Assembly (NCBI GenBank): GCA_021234535.1
Contig: CM037842.1
Span: 4,553,315 to 4,617,314 of the forward strand
Length of the DNA stretch: 64,000 nt
Direction: 5' to 3'
Source of the DNA: Stichopus chloronotus
Taxonomy: Eukaryota; Echinodermata; Holothuroidea; Aspidochirotida; Stichopodidae
This document shows positions 36,801 through 49,151 of the stretch, one piece after another. Position numbers and translations under genes: made by a program. The notes beneath the pieces are model-generated. The model was not told the DNA's origin. It made no database searches and saw nothing but the letters and a program-made list of their open reading frames with translations. The first letter of the stretch is position 1. The number at the start of each line of letters is the position of its first letter.

Positions 36801-39800
36801 AAGTATAACGTCTTTCCTGTAGTGACTGTGCACGATGGTCGTTGAATCTTTGAGCTAGAGGGACTTTTCATAAAGCCTATTGTAGATGTCTTTTCTTTTA
36901 CTTCATTCAACACATAGACGAATTATTACTCAGATAAATAAAGTTTAGAGAACAGTATTTGTAGATTGCTGTCCGTTGAGTTCATTGTTCACAGAAAAGG
37001 CCACCTTTACTGTGTGCTACTATTGTTCACCCCCAGCGTCCATTCATTCAGCCACCCTTTCACAATCAGTTCACCATGAAACGATCACAATAGCCACATA
37101 TTGTTAGTGCCTTTTGACTCCTCCCCCCCCCCCCTTTAAAAAGCATTAGTTGTACTGAAAACTAAAAAAACCTTTTAAAGAAAAACAACTTATGAATATT
37201 CATTACTAACTGCCTCTGCTATCCAAACAAATGTTTCATTTTAAAGATAGATAAATTTGGTCTCAATAAAAACAGAAGCCTCGGAGACTTACGTCTCCGA
37301 GGCTTCTGTTTTTATTGAGACCTTTCCTATCAAATGATGGTTACATGAAATATAAAAACGGTTTCATCGTATAATGGGAAACTTTCCATTTTAAAAACAC
37401 AAATTGGAGCCATGAAAAAATTCCTTCGGTTAAGGGGGTGGGGTTTAGTCGTCTTGATTATGTCAACTAAGAAAACGTTTAAGAAAAGGTGTCAAGTTGC
37501 GATATTCACGTTGTCAAATATTTTGTGTCAGCACTTGCCTACAATAACGTCTTTTGCCCTGATTTGGGAATTTATAGAAGGACATTCTTACAAAAACAAA
37601 TGGTAAATAAAGGAACAAAATCTTGACCTCTTGCAACTAAAGTGAAGAGGATCATGGTCAGAGTATGGTAACTTGTAAGTGAAATAAAAGTCACCTCAAT
37701 TCAGATATACCATTAGTTCTGGTAATTGGAATTCCTACCAGTGGTTAAAACGTAAATGTGGATTTACAAATTACTTCTTTCAGAGATAAGATGCGTTTGA
37801 ATATGTTAAAAATTGCAACAGCTAAGGGACTGGGTGGTTGAAGTACGCGACCTGTACAACACACCTTACGTATTGGAAAGAAAACAAGTATAACGTCTTT
37901 CCTGTAGTGGACTGTGCACGATGGTCGTTGAATCTTTGAGCTAGAGTGACTTTTCATAAAGCCTATTGTAGATGTCTTTTCTTTTACTTCATTCAACACA
38001 TAGACGAATTATTACTAAGATACATAAAGTTTAGAGAACAGTATTTGTAGATTGCTGTCCGTTGAGTTCATTGTTCACAGAAAAGGCCACCTTTACTGTG
38101 TGCTACTATTGTTCACCCCCAGCGTCCATTCATTCAGCCACCCTTTCACAATCAGTTCACCATGAAACGATCACAATAGCCACATATTGTTAGTGCCTTT
38201 TGACTCCTCCCCCCCCCCCCCCCCATTTGAAAAGCTTTAGTTGTACGGATAATTAAAAAAAACCTTTTAAAGAAAAACAACTAATGAATATTCATTACTA
38301 ACTGCCTCTCCTATCCAAACAAATGTTTCATTTTAAAGATAGATAAATTTGGTCTCAATAAAAACAGAAGCCTCGGAGACTTACGTCTCCGAGGCTTCTG
38401 TTTTTATTGAGACCTTTCCTATCAAATGATGGTTACATGAAATATAAAAACGGTTTCATCGTATAATGGGAAACTTTCCATTTTAAAAACACAAATTGGA
38501 GCCATGAAAAAATTCCTTCGGTTAAGGGGGTGGGGTTTAGTCGTCTTGATCATGTCAACTAAGAAAACGTTTAAGAAAAGGTGTCAAGTTGCGATATTCA
38601 CGTTGTCAAATATTTTGTGTCAGCACTTGCCTACAATAACGTCTTTTGCCCTGATTTGGGAATTTATAGAAGGACATTCTTACAAAAACAAATGGTAAAT
38701 AAAGGAACAAAATCTTGACCTCTTGCAACTAAAGTGAAGAGGATCATGGTCAGAGTATGGTAACTTGTAAGTGAAATAAAAGTCACCTCAATTCAGATAT
38801 ATCATGAGTTCTGGTAATTGGAATTCCTACCATTGGTTTAAAGTTAAATGTGGATTTACAAATCACTTCTTTTAGACATAGATGCGTTTGAATATGTTAA
38901 AAATTTGCAACAGCTAAGGGGCTGGGTGGTTGAAGTACGCGACCTGTACAACACACCTTACGTATTAGAAAGCTAACAGGTATAACTGCTTTCCTGTAGT
39001 GACTGTGCACGATGGTCGTTGAACATTTGAGCTAGAGGGACTTTTCATAAAGCCTATTGTAGATGTCTTTTCTTTTACTTCATTTAACACATAGACGAAT
39101 TATTACTCAGATAAATAAAGTTTAGAGAACAGTATTTGTAGATTGCTGTCCGTTGAGTTCATTGTTCACAGAAAAGGCCACCTTTACTGTGTGCTACTAT
39201 TGTTCACCCCCAGCGTCCATTCATTCAGCCACCCTTTCACAATCAGTTCACCATGAAACGATCACAATAGCCACATATTGTTAGTGCCTTTTGACTCCTC
39301 CCCCCCCCCCCTTTAAAAAGCATTAGTTGTACTGAAAACTAAAAAAACCTTTTAAAGAAAAACAACTTATGAATATTCATTACTAACTGCCTCTGCTATC
39401 CAAACAAATGTTTCATTTTAAAGATAGATAAATTTGGTCTCAATAAAAACAGAAGCCTCGGAGACTTACGTCTCCGAGGCTTCTGTTTTTATTGAGACCT
39501 TTCCTATCAAATGATGGTTACATGAAATATAAAAACGGTTTCATCGTATAATGGGAAACTTTCCATTTTAAAAACACAAATTGGAGCCATGAAAAAATTC
39601 CTTCGGTTAAGGGGGTGGGGTTTAGTCGTCTTGATTATGTCAACTAAGAAAACGTTTAAGAAAAGGTGTCAAGTTGCGATATTCACGTTGTCAAATATTT
39701 TGTGTCAGCACTTGCCTACAATAACGTCTTTTGCCCTGATTTGGGAATTTATAGAAGGACATTCTTACAAAAACAAATGGTAAATAAAGGAACAAAATCT

Positions 39801-40496
39801 TGACCTCTTGCAACTAAAGTGAAGAGGATCATGGTCAGAGTATGGTAACTTGTAAGTGAAATAAAAGTCACCTCAATTCAGATATACCATTAGTTCTGGT
39901 AATTGGAATTCCTACCAGTGGTTAAAACGTAAATGTGGATTTACAAATTACTTCTTTCAGAGATAAGATGCGTTTGAATATGTTAAAAATTGCAACAGCT
40001 AAGGGACTGGGTGGTTGAAGTACACGACCTGTACAACACACCTTACGTATTGGAAAGAAAACAAGTATAACGTCTTTCCTGTAGTGACTGTGCACGATGG
40101 TCGTTGAACATTTGAGCTAGAGGGACTTTTCATAAAGCCTATTGTAGATGTCTTTTCTTTTACTTCATTCAACACATAGACGTATTATTACTAAGATACA
40201 TAAAGTTTAGAGAACAGTATTTGTAGATTGCTGTCCGTTGAGTTCATTGTTCACAGAAAAGGCCACCTTTACTGTGTGCTACTATTGTTCACCCCCAGCG
40301 TCCATTCATTCAGCCACCCTTTCACAATCAGTTCACCATGAAACGATCACAATAGCCACATATTGTTAGTGCCTTTTGACTCCCCCCCCCCCCTTTAAAA
40401 AGCTTTAGTTGTACGGACAATTAAAAAAACCTTTTAAAGAAAAACAACTAATGAATATTCATTACTAACTGCCTCTCCTATCCAAACAAATGTTTC

Positions 40497-41130
40497 AGTG
40501 GAGTACGCGATCTGTACAACACACCTTACGTATTGGAAAGCTAACAAGTATAACTCTAACGTCTTTCGATCCCCTAGTGACTGTGCACGATGGTCGTTGA
40601 ACCTTTGAGCTAGAGGGACTTTTCATAAAGCTCATTGTAGATGTCTTTTCTTTTACTTGATTCAACACATTGACGAATTATTACTCAGATACACAAAGTT
40701 TAGAGAACAGTATTTGTAGATTGCTGTCCGTTGAGTTCATTGTTCACAAATAGGCCACCTTTACTTTGTGCTAGTATTGTACACCCCCAGCGTCCATTCA
40801 TTTAGCCACCCTTTCACAATCAGTTCACCATGAAACGAGGACAATAGCCACATATTGTTAGTGCCTTGTGACTCCTCCCCCCCCCCCTTTAAAGAGTTGT
40901 ACGGTCAATTTAAAAAAAAAAACTTTTAGAGAAAACAACTTATGAATATTCATTACTAACTGCTTCTCCTATCCAAACAAATGTTTCATTTTAAAGATAG
41001 ATGAATTTTGTCTCAATAAAAGCAGTAGCCTCGGAGACCTTCTGTTTTTATTGAGACTTTTCCTATCAAATGAAATATAAAAACTTTTTTATCGTATAAT
41101 GGAAACTTTAAAAAAAATCTTAATTTATAC
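40497..41130. repeat. Divergent terminal partial monomer of the satellite
   Basis: It begins mid-monomer (GAGTACGCGATCTGTACAAC) directly after a truncated monomer. It carries many substitutions and small deletions and lacks the open frame. It ends after a shortened palindrome. This is the right margin of the array. Confidence 0.8.
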
Positions 41131-43660
41131 TAAGTGACAGAGGGAAAAACTCTTGAAACTTTTTTTTTTTTTTGTAACGTTAGGTACCCAGTGACAATTT
41201 CCTTTTTTGTATAGTCTAGATAGCTAATAGTAGAACTTTGACCTCTTACCCTGACCTTATATCCTAACTCTCGTTGATCTACCTATCAAGTTTATCCTAC
41301 TTACCGTCTGTAGGAGGAGATGGTATACTCAGGTACATACCATGCACCCACATAAGCACACGCACACACACACACACACATCTGGATACCCCTTCCCGTC
41401 ACCTCACCACAATCAGTAATCCTGATCCACGTGACTTTGTGCATCCTAAGGAAACCTACCAACTTCATTTGTTTTAGCTGAATACCTAAGACGCCACCAT
41501 AAGGTGGTCAACCATTTACGTGTCAATTCACTAAAGCAGTTCAATGGAGTACAGGATCTCCTCCCTATTATACTACGTATAGGGATGAGCTAACCACCTT
41601 GAAAAAAACAAACAAAAAAACTCAAACGCATCGAGTTATCCGCATTCAAAATAATTGCTCATGAACGACTAACGACGACAAATCTCAAAACATTTTCGAG
41701 GAAGTTAAAAGCCCTCATAAACCCTATCCATAACCGAAACAGTGACAAGTTACAGATAAATGCATCAAAGATGAAACCTTTTGGTTTCCATTTTTGAGGT
41801 TTAAATGAAAGTATTTTACTATATTTAAAAGAATTGGAAGCTGACATCTTTAAATTTAAGACCTCCTCCTCCCCTTGACATAATACTATGTATCAAATTT
41901 CTGACATTTACCCCTCCCGTCTTCTCATATTCTTACTTTTTAATGAACTTTACAGATAGGCTATTTTTTAATCGCCCTTCAGGAATCCTACCAAAATGAT
42001 ATTAATTCAAATGAGAAAGTCAGTAAAGATCGTAATAAACAACACAACTTCCAACAGTCTACCCCACCACTAGTAAAAATCGCATAACGACCCACTTGGA
42101 ACAAAACATCTACTTTTTTCGCCAACGTAAATCCAACATAAATCAGACATTTTAGCTCTCCGGAATTCACATTGGGCTCATCAAATATTTTTCTGGTTTG
42201 TTTCTACTGGTTTGTTCCTACATGTCGAAAAAAAGCTTTTACAAAAGCGTTGCCACCGGTATCAGATACGCAATGCCCAGATTCAACCCACGATTTAACT
42301 AGACTCTTTTCTTTCTTTCTTTCTCCCCAAATGGGAAGTCCAGATTCACTGCAAATCTTATCCGAGTGATACCATTAACGCAGGCAACCCTTTATGTAAC
42401 CTGAATATTCTCCAGGCTACAAACTGCAAATTCAGTCAGTATGCCGATAATAATTGTATACAACGCACAAAAAAAAAAAAAAACACTAACTAAAATTTAC
42501 AATTTCTTACCTTGAAAGCTGGTGCTTCATGAAACTGACATCCCGAAATAGAGTTTTCTTAATATACTGTCTTTTTATACATAAGATACTCTTTTTTATA
42601 TACCCTTTTTCTTCCAAAGGTTTTGAAATAACACAGTGCATTTGTCTTCAAAATATCATCTATAATGCTTTTATTAAAGCCTCTCCCAGTGCAGCTTTCC
42701 TTGGTGTCACATTCTGAAACAAACTTGAACTTTAAACATCAAAGCAATAAATCTGCCATTCCGTTGCTGGATTGGCACAACTGCAATATCTCCATTGCCT
42801 ATGTTCCATCCGATATCCTCGTCAAGATTGCCAAAAAGAAAAATCCGTCCAGTCCTTTACTGTAGAATTTCTCTTACCACTATAGCTGACGCCAATGAGT
42901 AAGTTCTAAATAGAATTCGTGGAAGTTGCAGCCCTTATCTGCTCGCTCGTAAAATCCCTAGTTAGATTGGTAGGTCTTATACCCACAATCCTGACAACAC
43001 AATATACGGTTTTTTTTTTTCATTTCTTCAGAGACTTTAAGATTTGAAACTTTACAAGTATAACAACTCGGTTGTTGGTAGTTGATCTGAACGCCAGTTA
43101 CGAAAAGACCAAGCCGCTACAATGCATTTCCCAAAACTTCCTAAGTATGCAGAAACTCCTCTTGCTTTAATCCGCATTCCTTTCTGGCTCACTTCCATTA
43201 CCTTGCAAGTAAATTGTAACAGCTTTTTTTTTTAAGAATGCAGTGTGATTGTAGACATCCTCATTGTTGTCAATGGATAGTTTTGCCTTAGAAAGAAAAG
43301 AAGGAAAAAAATGTCACCGTAGCTCATCCACACTTCCTTACAGGACTTTTCGTGAGGGTGATCAGAGGTGAACTTTATCATTATACATATGTATCTACCT
43401 ATATGTCCCCTGTTTCTAAAGTTCGTCTGACATGCATCTAGAAAAGAGCTCGCTTTATTCAAAATTTGCAGAATGAAACTCGGAACAAAAATCCTTTGAA
43501 ATTGTGCTAATATCTGTTACCGTTTTTGACATAAGCTATCCTTTCTCAAAGTGTGATAAAAAATATGATGATAACGTGGGGTAGTTCTCAGCATCTGTAT
43601 TTCTTTATAGTGAACATTTTCATATGCTACAAAGGTTTCATACCTTGCAAGTGATATCAC
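41131..43660. other. No supported gene
   Basis: Only simple sequence is seen: a (CA)n run near 41360-41380, a (CTTT)n run at about 42307-42323 and A/T homopolymers. No exon-like frame was found. Confidence 0.4.
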
Positions 43661-43869
43661 CAGGCCCGTATCGGGGGGGGGGGGAGGTCAGGGGGTTCTG
43701 ACGAACCCCCACCCCTACAAGATCTGTAGTTCCGCTCAGCCTATGATAGTAGGCTTACATTAGCAACATATATAATGGGTTTTAATTTGTTGATCATAAT
43801 TGTCAGATAAAATGTTCCACTTTTTGTAAAATCAAACCCCCCTCTGAAAAAAAGCTGCATACGGGCTTC
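43661..43869. mobile_element. hAT-like MITE
   Basis: It begins CAGGCCCGTATCGGGGG and ends CTGCATACGGGCTTC, so GCCCGTAT is inverted at the two ends. Inside is a GGGGGTTC/GAACCCCC hairpin. The termini resemble the CAGxCCCGTA ends of hAT-type MITEs that I recall from marine invertebrates. Flanking octamers (GATATCAC, ATCACTAT) are not a clean target duplication. Confidence 0.45.
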
Positions 43870-44929
43870 ATCACTATCATGTAAAGACGAAAACTCATGC
43901 TACCAGGACAGAACAAAACAAAAGACACATACAGAATATCCTTGAAATAAGACATAACATAAGACATATGATGCAAGTCCCTCTCTTGTCATATATTTGC
44001 ATACTTAGCGAATACTCATTTACGAAGCAGTTTATGCTCATTTACGAATACAGCAATTCTGTGTCTGTAAAATCGTCCAATATTCTATAGATTTTACATT
44101 TTGACATTTTTGGCTATACAGACAAAACATTGTGTCCTTTTCTTTAAGGAGAACAGTGCACTTACAGGAACTAGTTCAGAATGTTCAAACAGATTAACAG
44201 CTCAAGTTTAACACCAGCTTTATCCCGGGCTGTCCGATATTGGAATCAATGCCAGTGTTACTGTGACCATTCACAGTTAAAAGGGAAACTCGAGAGTTTC
44301 TATTGCACCATTAACTATTGTTACTACGCATATGTTTGAAGTATAATTTTAACAGAGGATAACGTGAAATGGATGACCGGTGGCCTAGTATAGGGGAGGG
44401 GTCTATGGGACGGGGTACCAGCATTCCTACGAGGAATTTGTAACTATCAGGTGAATTACTTTGCATCGTTTGAAATCAGAGAATGTGCCAGACGATATAA
44501 TGTAAATATGCCATATATTGTCTGAGAGACAATATATTATAATTTCTGAGAACCTCAATGACAAATTTGCTAAAGAACCAGCCATGCTGAACCTTTCAAA
44601 ACTAATTGATGTCAGCAGTAAATGCCTGTGTTTAATACAACGTACAATGGTGAAGCTGACTAGCGTGCACATCACCCTTGGGTATCCAACACACATGCAT
44701 GAGAGAAGTCAAAAACAATATCAAGCCAAAGATATGCTAAAAACAACAGTAAAGAAACGTCCCAATGACAGGCCGAGTCCACTTTAAAGCCTGCCAGAGA
44801 TATATGTATATATATATGTTAAAAGGTGGTGCCTATTGACCAGGATGCCGGCTCCAATATATTTTTAGAAAACAATCATACATTTTCACCAGTTTACTAT
44901 GTATAAGAGTGATATACTGTATCTTCATT

Positions 44930-45350
44930 ACTGTGTTTATACGAACGCCCTTGCAAATTTTGCGTACAATGCCTTCAAGATATGGTGGAAATCCAAATTT
45001 TGACGCAAAATTAGCTTTCTCAAATATCAGCACTGAGAGTTCACTGGACTTACCATTACAATAATATTACGTTGAATAATGTATTCTCAGGTAAGTCCTT
45101 ACAAAGCTTTAAGGTAATTGGTCTAATAGTTCTCAAGATATGCTGGAAATACAAATTTGGATGCAAAATTGGATTTTCTTTCTAAAAATTCAGCAAATTT
45201 CACTCTCTTTAATACAACTGTGATATACTTTGAATATTACATTCTTAGGTAAGTCCTTGCAAAATTTTGCATTAAATGCTCAACTGTATCTCAAGATATG
45301 CTGGAAATACCAATTTTGGGGCAAAATTGGCTTTTTTTTTCAAAATCAGG
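44930..45350. repeat. About 160-bp tandem repeat, 2.5-3 copies
   Basis: CAAGATATGCTGGAAATACA recurs near 44976 (one mismatch), 45136 and 45293. Shared flanks are TTGCAAAATTTTGC, GCAAAATTGGCTTT and CTCAGGTAAGTCCTTAC. AT-rich and non-coding. Confidence 0.7.
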
Positions 45351-45439
45351 AAATATCACTTAATTTACTATACAACCTATACATCTTGGACATTTTGGCA
45401 TCATGAACAACTTTACCAAGTTTAAACTTAATCGCTCAT

Positions 45440-45935
45440 CAGACGAGGTCAAACAAAATGGTGCCACGGACTGTCGTTGCACTTTGCCACATGTGATTAC
45501 GTAATCAACATATGACATGGACTGCATTTTATCGTTTTAGATCGATTTCTATCAACTAGTAGATCGATTTCTATCAACTAGTAGCCTATGAAATACAAAT
45601 GAAAACCAAATCGAGAGTTAAAATTAGACCGGCACAAAATCTTATCGGCGATAGAATGAAAAAATCATGAATGATTGTTTTAAAAAATAATAATTATATA
45701 TGACATTTCGGAGGGCGTCAAACAAAATGGTGCCACCCATGGTCGAGGACGGTCACTGCACTACGTCACAAGTGATTACGTATTCATCATACGACATGAA
45801 GTGAACTTTATCGTTTTTGGTTTCATTTCTATCAACTGGAGCATATCAATTACTAATGACTACAAAATAGGGAGGGTAAATTAAACCGGACCCTACCTAA
45901 TCGGCGATAAAAGGAAAAAATCCTGTTTATGTTCT
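45440..45935. repeat. About 275-bp tandem duplication
   Basis: Copy 1 (45440-45680) and copy 2 (45715-45935) share GTCAAACAAAATGGTGCCAC, GTGATTACGTA, ATTTCTATCAACT, GACCGGCAC/ACCGGACCC and TCGGCGATA, in order. In copy 1 a 22-bp unit with ATCGATTTCTATCAACTAGT is itself doubled (about 45541-45584). Confidence 0.7.
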
Positions 45936-46133
45936 CTTGAAGCTATGTCTTCTGTATTTCCTTGCATGGGAAGCCGTCAATGCCACATGAAGACGGAGAG
46001 ACCACTGGGAAAAGTCTTTTGTGTCGTTTTCATTAAACAAATGGGGGTTACGTTTTACATTATAATCATTTAAAGGGTCGTCGATATCCTTCGGCACGGT
46101 AAATGTACTAAAGATTAAGAATATGTTAGGAAG

Positions 46134-46516
46134 TAAAGAGCCTGGTTGAGTTGTTTCGTGAAATTCACTAAATTAACTAACTTTTCTAAACCTATCAAGT
46201 TTCCTTAACATACTAATGACAAATGGTTAAACTAACAAAATCCCAATGTTTCATACACAAAGGAACACTAATAAAGTGAGCATCTAACGATTTAATTTGT
46301 GCTTCGAAAATTCGTGACCAGACACTTTCTCATGTTAGTACTTAGGCATATTCACATACACGCATCCAGTACAATTAAAGGTCAAGAATTCACAAAGGTT
46401 TTATAACTACTGAATGTGAAACTTGAACAAATATGTTAATCATAAGTATTTTCATTGGTTTATGCCCTTCAAAAGTATCACAAACTTATTGTTATCAACT
46501 CAATGAGCCCCTTTAA
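46134..46516 (-). mobile_element. TTAA-flanked MITE, copy 1
   Basis: The minus strand matches 58670-59043 through most of its length. Shared blocks are GGGGCTCATTGAGTTGATA, CAAGTTTCACATTCAGTAGT, GTGTCTGGTCACGAA and GTTTAACCATTTGTCATTAG. The ends are inverted repeats (AGGGGCTC and GAGCC...), with TTAA at 46513-46516. No open frame. Confidence 0.7.
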
Positions 46517-49148
46517 TTAAAGGGTAAAATATCGAAACCAACACACAACATGCGTTTCCTCTGAAATCTCTACGCAAACAACATTAGTACTACATAGGTC
46601 CGGTATGCATTTACAGTCAGTAATTTTTGTGTTATGTTCTCTATCTTATCCACAAAAGTTTTAGCATATTCTCCGTCTCCGTCTTTTTACCGTTAAGGAG
46701 ACTACTACCATCAAAGAAGTCATGTAAAATCATTTTTTTTAAACAATACAACTCACCAAGGAGTCGTCAGAGAGTACCACCAACCACGAAAAGCTCATTT
46801 AGAGGATTGACTATCATCGAAGACCGTATATCAGATAATCCATGGATTAGAAAGCTCAGTTTCCCAGGTTCTACTACAGACTTTGGGGTAAACCTGCGTC
46901 AGATTCGTCAGCAACGTAGAATTTGTTGCTATGGTGCACTATGTCGGCATGCCAAGATAATAAGAGTGAAACAGTTGACCAAGTTTCCGATTATTAGGAT
47001 CAAGAAAAGTTGAAACAAACACTCTTCGAAATATCCGTAGTCTCCAGTACAACATCCACTGAATTATATGAGATTATTTGATATAAATGTTGACTCTGTT
47101 ACCGTGAAAGCAGTATTTAAAACACCGCTGATACCAACGTATGCCGAGTTGGTCACGTGAAGCGAGAGGTCAAGGAGAATTTACTATTCATGCAGTGATA
47201 TCACGTGCAGAGAAAAATATTTACTTGGATTGATTCTCCAGTCACTGACTACACACAAACTCAACGAAATACAACTTACCACTTAAGCTAGAGATGCATA
47301 AACTTATTAACATAACAAATACAAACGTTAGCATGATAAAGGGCAAGCGTGCTCCAACAGGTGGAACATAAGTCAACAGCTGAGAAGGTAGCACCAGATA
47401 ATACAAATAAATACAACTAATGGAATTCCTTACATCAATTTCCTTACACTAACGTCATGATAAGATGTAATGTTGTGCTCCCTCGGCACGACGTCTTGAA
47501 ATTAAAAAAAAAAGTGTGTCATGAGTGAATTTGCCTCGCTTCAGGTTTCTTGTACCGAACATATACAAATGAAGATTGCGAATTGTAGTACTCATTAGTG
47601 TTAATCGTCAATAAATCCCTATTGGAATATTCACATTTACCGCTTATGATTTAGAATTTTAAAAAAGAAAATGATTTCTTCACAAGCTAAAAGTAATATT
47701 TACAAGTTAAATTTCGTAATGATCCTCATAACAATGAGTTGTTACCAAGTCCTGTCAGCTGGCACACCTGACTTTGAAGTGGCATTGAAGTGACAGCTGA
47801 GAAGCAAGAAAAGGAATATCCTGACTGGCTACTCAATTCGATAATGATAAAATTAATCCGCACTAATCCATCGGGATAACTCCACTTTACAAGTACTACT
47901 TTTGGAGAAACTCCAATAGATTGCGACAAACTTATCTTAGTAATCTATTGTTTATTTATTTAATCGTCAGTGGTCATCTCAATAAGTTCATGCACAATCA
48001 CGCTACGTACTGAGTTTATTGAAGGTCTATTACTGAAGAATTATCCCCTCCCATTCATGCTAGAGGATATAATATTTACCACACTTTGGTGGGAACAAAC
48101 ATTAATAACGTGACAGTCGGGGTGTATTATATTACTCACAAAACGTTTTCCCTGTTTGGACCAATAAATTTTCCGGAAGGATCTATGCAATCATGCATAA
48201 TGGTGTATACTCGCATATGCATGTTACGCCTGCAGCTGCCTATAAACAGTTAGTCAAACATGCCAAGTCCTATAAGTGGAAACGTTGTGGCGTGTTAATC
48301 TCTTAGTCTCGTAAAACTGTACTAGCATGCACCGTTAAGTGGGCTTATGTGGCTATTACTGTCGATGTCTGACTATACAGTAGTTTTTTTTTATTTGTTT
48401 GATGATGGTTAAGTGCATCAAAAGTTTGTTGTGTTGCAAGAACAAGGGCATTGTTTGTATATTAAAACTGGAACAAGTAGGTATTTCATGGAGTTGCAAA
48501 TCTCATGACTATCATTTTCAACGGCCATTCATACATAATTTCTTGCACTTCCGGAGTTTGCTGAGCTATACATGGTTTTCATCAGTGGTTCAGATCGCCC
48601 GTTGTGGATAGCAGTGATTGATGTACAAGTTACTTACCTTAAGTTGGTGATCTACCACTGAAGTACATTCGCATATGCATCAAACTTTCCACAAATACCT
48701 GCATTTGCGTAGTATTCCTAGAAATGTGATCGCGTTAGAATATTCCTCAGATGGGTACACGTCACGCCGTCACTCTGGATGTTTTGAATGCCCTGAAAAA
48801 CGCGTTGTGCGTTTGTATACTCCATGTAGTACCCCCCCCCCCCCCCACATAAGGGCTACTGACCTACCACGTTTCGGTTGTATACTACAATGGGAGTAGA
48901 GAGGGTAGGAGATCTGTACAAAAACCTCGAGTTGACAAACCTGTGATTATTTCTGGAAGCAAAGTTTCCTATGCGTTAGTACCTTAACTCAGGTATTATT
49001 TGTACAGCTATATGCCTATTGCACAGTTGTACAAGAACTCGAGCTGTTAATCATCTAGGAGAAGTTCACGAGTTCTTGGAACTCTGCTTTTCGACGGGAA
49101 TGGGGAAAAGGGTCCGCGGAGTTACAAAGAAAAGCTGTCACGCCAACC
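46517..49148. other. No supported gene
   Basis: Open frames at 46627-47013 (plus) and 47726-47929 (minus) lack splice context or recognisable domains. A C-run sits at 48832-48846. An inverted repeat CAAGAACTCG/CGAGTTCTTG spans 49031-49079. Confidence 0.35.
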
Positions 49149-49151
49149 TAA

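Larger units (their letters stand above)
26830..41130. repeat. Satellite array, about 1.09 kb monomers, trimeric higher-order repeat
   Basis: Twelve monomers contain the same 64-codon frame, starting at 27652, 28743, 29837, 30870, 31962, 33057, 34142, 35233, 36327, 37412, 38504 and 39589. Spacing is 1085-1095 bp, except 1033 where the hairpin is lost. Each monomer runs: variable block (GAGTTCTGGTAATTGG...), invariant block with CAGCGTCCATTCATTCAGCC, a C-homopolymer of variable length, a 64-nt inverted repeat, then the open frame. Type A (AAGGGGCTGGG, GCTAACAGGTATAACTGC) and type B (AAGGGACTGGG, GAAAACAAGTATAACGTC) monomers occur. From about 32.2 kb they run A-B-B, with 3270-3271 bp between equivalent positions. 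Edge copies are divergent, as expected for satellite margins. Confidence 0.95.

Noticed and set aside
27652..39783. Twelve tandem copies of a small gene
   Set aside because: The non-coding flanks are as conserved as the frame, so satellite homogenisation explains it. Listed only as an open frame of unproven status.
46627..47013. 128-codon plus-strand frame as a gene
   Set aside because: No recognised domain, homopolymer-rich, non-ATG start in part, no splice context.
47726..47929. Fibronectin III-like exon on the minus strand
   Set aside because: A vague match (VVLVKWSYPDG) with no partner exons and no clear splice sites.
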